Shown: piece by piece, positions 5,011 through 8,234 of the stretch
Numbering within the stretch: position 1 is the first letter of the stretch
Layout of the letters: the number at the start of each line of letters is the position of its first letter
Assembly (NCBI GenBank): GCA_023252065.1
Contig: JAHEXO010000063.1
Span: 1-8,234, forward strand
Source of the DNA: Nocardioides sp.
GTDB lineage: Bacteria; Actinomycetota; Actinomycetes; Propionibacteriales; Nocardioidaceae
DNA length: 8,234 nucleotides
Direction of reading: 5' to 3'
Translations under genes and position numbers: made by a program
Notes under the pieces: model-generated
Seen by the model: the letters and a program-made list of their open reading frames with translations, nothing else
Told to the model about the DNA's origin: nothing
Database searches by the model: none

Positions 5011-6090
5011 ATGGTGCAGGCACTGGTCGCCCGGGAGGCTCGCGGATCGCTGAGGGTCGAGGAGGTCACGCTCCGCACCCTCGGGGAGCACGACGTGCGG
5101 GTCCGGGTCGCCGGTGTGGGGGTGTGCCACTCCGACCTGTCGATGGTCGACGGCACGCTGCGCCCGTCGTACCCGCTCGTGCTCGGGCACGAGGCGTCCG
5201 GCGTCGTGACCGAGGCGGGAGCCTCGGCGGGGGTCGAGGTCGGCAGCCGCGTCGTCCTCAACTGGGCCGTGCCGTGCCGCACCTGCTGGCACTGCACCCA
5301 CGGTGAGCCGTGGCTGTGCTCGACGATCGAGGGCACCACCGGCTCGCCGGGCGGCACCCTGGCCGACGGCTCGCCGTTCCAGGCCTGCCTCGGCCTGGGC
5401 GCCATGGCCGAGGAGGTCGTCTGCCCGGCCGACGCGGTGGTGCCTGTCCCAGACGGCGTACCCCTCGAGGAGGCCGCCCTGCTCGGCTGTGCCGTCCTCA
5501 CCGGAGTCGGCGCCGCCACCAACGCCGCCCAGGTGAAGCCCGGCGACTCGGTGCTGGTGATCGGGCTCGGCGGGGTCGGGCTGTGCGCGGTCCTGGGCGC
5601 GCGGCTGGCCGGGGCGAGCCGGATCATCGCCGTCGACACGTCGCCCGGGAAGGAACCGCTGGCCCGCGCCGCCGGCGCGACGGACTTCCTCGAGGCCGCG
5701 CCCGACCTGCCCAAACAGGTGCGCGCACTCACCGAGGGCCGCGGCGCCGATCGGGCCCTGGAGTGCGTAGGTCAGGCTGCGACGATCCGCACCGCGTGGT
5801 CGTCGGTACGCCGCGGCGGGACCTGCGTGGTCGTCGGCGTCGGGCCGGCGGACCAGCAGGTGAGCTTCAGCCCGCTCGAGCTGTTCCACTTCTCGCGCAC
5901 CCTGACCAGCACCGTCTACGGCAACAGCGACCCCGCGGCCGACATCCCGGCCCTGGCCGACCACGTCGTCGCCGGACGACTGGACCTCGCGTCGCTGGTG
6001 ACCGACCGGGTGGGGCTGGACGGCGTACCGGAGGCGTTCGACCGGATGCGACGCGGCGAGGGCGGCCGCTCGCTGGTCGTCTTCGGCTGA
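5011..6090 (+). CDS. Zn-dependent alcohol dehydrogenase (class III/MscR-like)
   Basis: A 359-residue medium-chain, zinc-dependent dehydrogenase that oxidises an alcohol or hydroxymethyl adduct with NAD(H). Catalytic zinc ligands are visible: Cys39 in GVCHSD, His60-Glu61 in GHEASG and Cys160 in LLGCAVLTG. The structural zinc loop has Cys89, 92, 95 and 103 (CRTCWHCTHGEPWLC). The Rossmann loop VIGLGGVG (183-190) leads to Asp209 in IIAVDTS, the usual sign of NAD rather than NADP preference. The segments VVLNW and LADGSPFQACLGLGAMAEE resemble S-(hydroxymethyl)mycothiol dehydrogenase and related class III enzymes. Actinobacteria often carry several paralogues, so the substrate is left open. The start is ATG 5011, just before the conserved first strand; the frame is open upstream to 4987 but without family similarity. 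An M29 aminopeptidase gene follows after 47 bases and is probably co-transcribed. Confidence 0.93.
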   Translation: MVQALVAREARGSLRVEEVTLRTLGEHDVRVRVAGVGVCHSDLSMVDGTLRPSYPLVLGHEASGVVTEAGASAGVEVGSRVVLNWAVPCRTCWHCTHGEPWLCSTIEGTTGSPGGTLADGSPFQACLGLGAMAEEVVCPADAVVPVPDGVPLEEAALLGCAVLTGVGAATNAAQVKPGDSVLVIGLGGVGLCAVLGARLAGASRIIAVDTSPGKEPLARAAGATDFLEAAPDLPKQVRALTEGRGADRALECVGQAATIRTAWSSVRRGGTCVVVGVGPADQQVSFSPLELFHFSRTLTSTVYGNSDPAADIPALADHVVAGRLDLASLVTDRVGLDGVPEAFDRMRRGEGGRSLVVFG

Positions 6091-6124
6091 GATCCGTGGT
6101 TGGCTGCGCCTGACCGGAAATCTC

Positions 6125-6132
6125 GGAGGAGG
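6125..6132 (+). promoter_or_regulatory. Strong ribosome binding site of aminopeptidase
   Basis: GGAGGAGG lies 5 bases before ATG 6138. This near-ideal Shine-Dalgarno sequence contrasts with the apparently leaderless genes upstream and fits translation from a longer mRNA that begins at the dehydrogenase gene. Confidence 0.75.
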
Positions 6133-6137
6133 CAGGA

Positions 6138-7367
6138 ATGACGGAGCCGTTCGACCGGCTGCTGGACCGCTATGCCCAGCTCGTGGTGCGGGTGGGGGTG
6201 GGCGTGCGCCCTGGGCAGGAGGTCGTCATCAACTGCCTGCCCGAACAGGCCGAGGCCGCCCGGGCGCTGGCCGACGAGGCCTACCGGGTCGGCGCCAGCC
6301 GGGTCGAGATCATGTACGTCGACCCGCACCTGCAGAAGGCGCAGGTGCTGCACGCGCCGGAGGAGATGCTGGGGCGGACCCCGGACCACCGCCTCCAGCA
6401 GGTCCGCGCCTGGGGCGAGGCGAAGCCGGCGCTGATCAGCCTGACCGGCAACCCGTTCCCGTCGCTCATGGAGGGGCTCGACCCCGACCGCCTGGCCCGG
6501 TCGCAGCCGATCGACCTGATGGCCGAGGTGCTCCCGGTCGTGACCGGCGGCACCGTGGCCTGGACCGTCGTCGGCGCGCCGACCAAGGGCTGGGCCGACA
6601 GCGTCGGCGTGTCCGACGTGATGGCCCTGTGGGACGCCGTCGCGGTGGCGATGCGCCTCGACCAGGCAGACCCCGTCGCGGCCTGGCGCGCGCACATCGA
6701 CAAGCTCAAGCGGCGCGCGGAGATCCTCAACGGCCACGCGTTCGACCGGGTCCGCTATCGCGGTCCCGGCACCGACGTCACGCTCGGGCTCGCGCCCCAG
6801 TCACTGTGGGTGGGCGGGTCGCTCGAGACCGTCGACGGCACCGAGTTCGTCCCGAACATGCCGACCGAGGAGGTGTTCTTCGCTCCCGACTGGCGGCGCG
6901 CGGAGGGCACCGTGTCCACCACCGCGGCGTTCTTCCTCAGCTCGATGGGGGCGATGGTCGAAGGGCTCCGGCTCGACGTCCACGACGGAGCGATCACCGG
7001 CGTCAGCGCAGACCGCGGCGAGGTCGAGGTGCAGAAGCAGTTCGAGCTGATCCCGCGGTCACGCCACTTCGGCGAGGTGGCGATCGTCGACCAGGACTCC
7101 GCGGTCGCGCGGACCGGGCTGGTCTACAAGGACATGCTCTTCGACGAGAACGTCGGCTCCCACATCGCCTGGGGCATGGGCTACCCCTCGTCCTTCCGCG
7201 GTGCCCTCGAGCAGTCGGCGGAGGACCGGATCAGCTCGGGGCTCAACCAGGCCTCCACCCACGTCGACATCGTGATCGGCAGTCCCGAGGTGCAGATCGA
7301 CGGGATCCACGCCGACGGGTCGGTGGTCCCGGTCACCCGGGGCGACGAGTTCGTCCTCACCGACTGA
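6138..7367 (+). CDS. Aminopeptidase, peptidase family M29
   Basis: A 409-residue metallo-aminopeptidase of family M29 (AmpS/PepS/aminopeptidase T type), which removes N-terminal residues from peptides in the cytoplasm using two metal ions. Length is typical. The N-terminal domain (1-200) has VGVRPGQEVVINC and the helix that follows. In the C-terminal domain the expected metal and catalytic residues are all in family context: Glu244/245 in NMPTEEVFFAPD, Glu337 in LFDENVGSHIA, His342, Tyr349 in GMGYP, and His375 with Asp377 in STHVDIVIGSP. The gene therefore looks intact and active. ATG 6138 follows a GGAGGAGG site, 47 bases behind the dehydrogenase stop. The downstream gene converges on it with 27 bases between stops and only a short GGCCGGCC palindrome there, so no clear terminator is seen. 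Confidence 0.95.
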   Translation: MTEPFDRLLDRYAQLVVRVGVGVRPGQEVVINCLPEQAEAARALADEAYRVGASRVEIMYVDPHLQKAQVLHAPEEMLGRTPDHRLQQVRAWGEAKPALISLTGNPFPSLMEGLDPDRLARSQPIDLMAEVLPVVTGGTVAWTVVGAPTKGWADSVGVSDVMALWDAVAVAMRLDQADPVAAWRAHIDKLKRRAEILNGHAFDRVRYRGPGTDVTLGLAPQSLWVGGSLETVDGTEFVPNMPTEEVFFAPDWRRAEGTVSTTAAFFLSSMGAMVEGLRLDVHDGAITGVSADRGEVEVQKQFELIPRSRHFGEVAIVDQDSAVARTGLVYKDMLFDENVGSHIAWGMGYPSSFRGALEQSAEDRISSGLNQASTHVDIVIGSPEVQIDGIHADGSVVPVTRGDEFVLTD

Positions 7368-7394
7368 GGTCGCCGTTCCGGATCGGCCGGCCGG

Positions 7395-8234
7395 TCAGCG
7401 CCGCCAGACGAAGACCTCTTCCCAGTCGTAGGCGTCACCGGCCACCAGGTTGGTCGCGTAGGACTCGTAGACCAGGCTGCGGCCGTCTCCGCTGAGGGCG
7501 ACGCCGGTGCTGGCGCTCCAGTTGTTGCTGCCGGTGCCGTCGGACGCCTGGGAGGCACGGGTCACGGTGCCGGTCGCGAGGTCGGCGACGAACGCGTCCG
7601 GGTCGGCGGTGTCACCGGCCGCCAGGTCGGTGGCTTCGGACCCGAAGCCGACGTAGCGGCCGCTGCGCGACAGCGATGGTAGGAACGAGTTCCCGTCCGC
7701 GGGTACGCCGGCACCCGGCGACGACACCAGCGTGAGGTCGCCGGTGGCGAGCGTCTTGCGATAGATCTGGGCCGCCTGGCCGTCGGAGCCGGGGATCTTC
7801 GTCGCGCACGTCGAGAACGCGACGTACCGCCCGTTGCCCGAGATCGCCGGGCGACCGGCGCTGCCGGCCGGGAAGGGCTGGCAGGGCGGCGCGTCCGGTT
7901 CGTGCCAGAAGCGCGTCGTCCTGGCCGTCACGGTGTTGCGGACCCACAGGTCGTTGGCGTCGCCGAAGGTCACCCGGGTGCCGTCGTCCGACACGTCGCC
8001 GACCAGCACCGACGGCGTGACGTCCTTGCCGGTGGGCGTGAGTGACATCTGCCGGGTCCACCCGCGGGCGAGCGAGTGCAGGTAGACGTCCTCGCGCCGG
8101 TCGCCGTCACGAGGGCCGAAGGCACCGAAGGTCTGGAAGGTGACCCGCTGCCCGTTGCCCGACAGCACCGGGAAGAAGCTGTTCTGGCGGCGCTGCTTCC
8201 CGTGCGAGTCGACCGACACGACCCGGACCTTGCC
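7395..8234 (-). CDS. TolB-like/WD40 beta-propeller protein (5' partial)
   Basis: C-terminal 279 residues of a repeat protein whose start lies beyond the right edge. The frame is open to the last base (GKVRVVSVDSHGK), so GTG 8219 is very likely internal. About five propeller blades can be followed, each with LSxxGRxVxFxS, often a T(N/D)L(V/A)AGD loop, and a (D/E)xxVxxLATGxxTxxS strand: PVLSGNGQRVTF, VSDDGTRVTF, PAISGNGRYVAF, PSLSRSGRYVGF and VALSGDGRSLVY. The protein ends VFVWRR. These PD40/TolB-type blades are common in secreted actinobacterial proteins, which normally have a signal peptide, not visible here. No catalytic residues are seen and the role is unknown; binding of protein or carbohydrate is possible. 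Two Cys (PPCQPF and STCATK) fall in neighbouring blades and could form a disulfide. Confidence 0.88.
   Translation of the reverse strand, partial: GKVRVVSVDSHGKQRRQNSFFPVLSGNGQRVTFQTFGAFGPRDGDRREDVYLHSLARGWTRQMSLTPTGKDVTPSVLVGDVSDDGTRVTFGDANDLWVRNTVTARTTRFWHEPDAPPCQPFPAGSAGRPAISGNGRYVAFSTCATKIPGSDGQAAQIYRKTLATGDLTLVSSPGAGVPADGNSFLPSLSRSGRYVGFGSEATDLAAGDTADPDAFVADLATGTVTRASQASDGTGSNNWSASTGVALSGDGRSLVYESYATNLVAGDAYDWEEVFVWRR

Noticed and set aside
3778..5964. 728-codon open frame on the minus strand
   Set aside because: It runs antisense to the SnoaL-like and dehydrogenase genes, both clear on the plus strand. Only its 3982-4335 part resembles a protein (delta-60/RTX); the rest is the high-GC shadow effect.
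5310..6113. 267-codon plus-strand frame inside the dehydrogenase gene
   Set aside because: Arg/Gly/Pro-rich translation typical of an out-of-frame shadow in GC-rich DNA; the overlapping dehydrogenase has all family motifs.
7368..7394. GGCCGGCC palindrome between converging genes as terminator
   Set aside because: Self-complementary without room for a loop and with no T-tract; not enough to call a terminator.
7834..8085. 83-codon plus-strand ORF within the propeller gene
   Set aside because: Antisense shadow; the minus-strand blade repeats are clear and the plus-strand ORF has no domain.

Overview
The window is very GC-rich, with strong G/C bias at third codon positions, closely packed genes on both strands and several start codons with no leader. 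This fits a high-GC actinomycete. The protein families, plus a palindromic intergenic element of a type I associate with Nocardioides and relatives, suggest Nocardioidaceae. That placement is inference and was not tested by a search.

Layout. Bases 2-2557 (+) encode most of a large MalT/LAL-type LuxR regulator. The window opens exactly at its Walker A motif, so the start codon lies upstream. Directly behind it (about 2565-2790) is the wreck of a small gene from a family often found next to such regulators: it lacks an in-frame start and carries one extra base. A PhnB-like VOC gene follows (2841-3251, +), converging on a small PspC-domain membrane protein gene (3274-3531, -). The roughly 264-base divergent region behind pspC holds a perfect 8-bp-arm inverted repeat and a weaker second copy. 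A tiny Cys/His/Asp-rich ORF with a good ribosome binding site follows (3796-3939, +). It meets, tail to tail across two hairpins, a C-terminal remnant of a delta-60/RTX repeat protein (3982-4335, -).

Next come a SnoaL/NTF2-like protein (4441-4836, +), a 174-base spacer with two palindromic elements, a zinc-dependent alcohol dehydrogenase of the class III/mycothiol-linked type (5011-6090, +), and an M29 aminopeptidase (6138-7367, +) likely co-transcribed with it. The window closes with the C-terminal part of a TolB-like beta-propeller protein (7395-8234, -) that runs off the right edge.

How the genes relate. Apart from the dehydrogenase-aminopeptidase pair, they do not form an evident pathway. 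The picture is ordinary chromosomal housekeeping and regulatory genes with two decayed genes between them. I see no phage, transposase, CRISPR, tRNA or rRNA signal and no convincing new multi-gene system. The most interesting signals are small: the decayed LuxR-neighbour gene, the Cys-rich mini-ORF, the operator-like repeats behind pspC, the matched leaderless promoters, and the intergenic palindromes.
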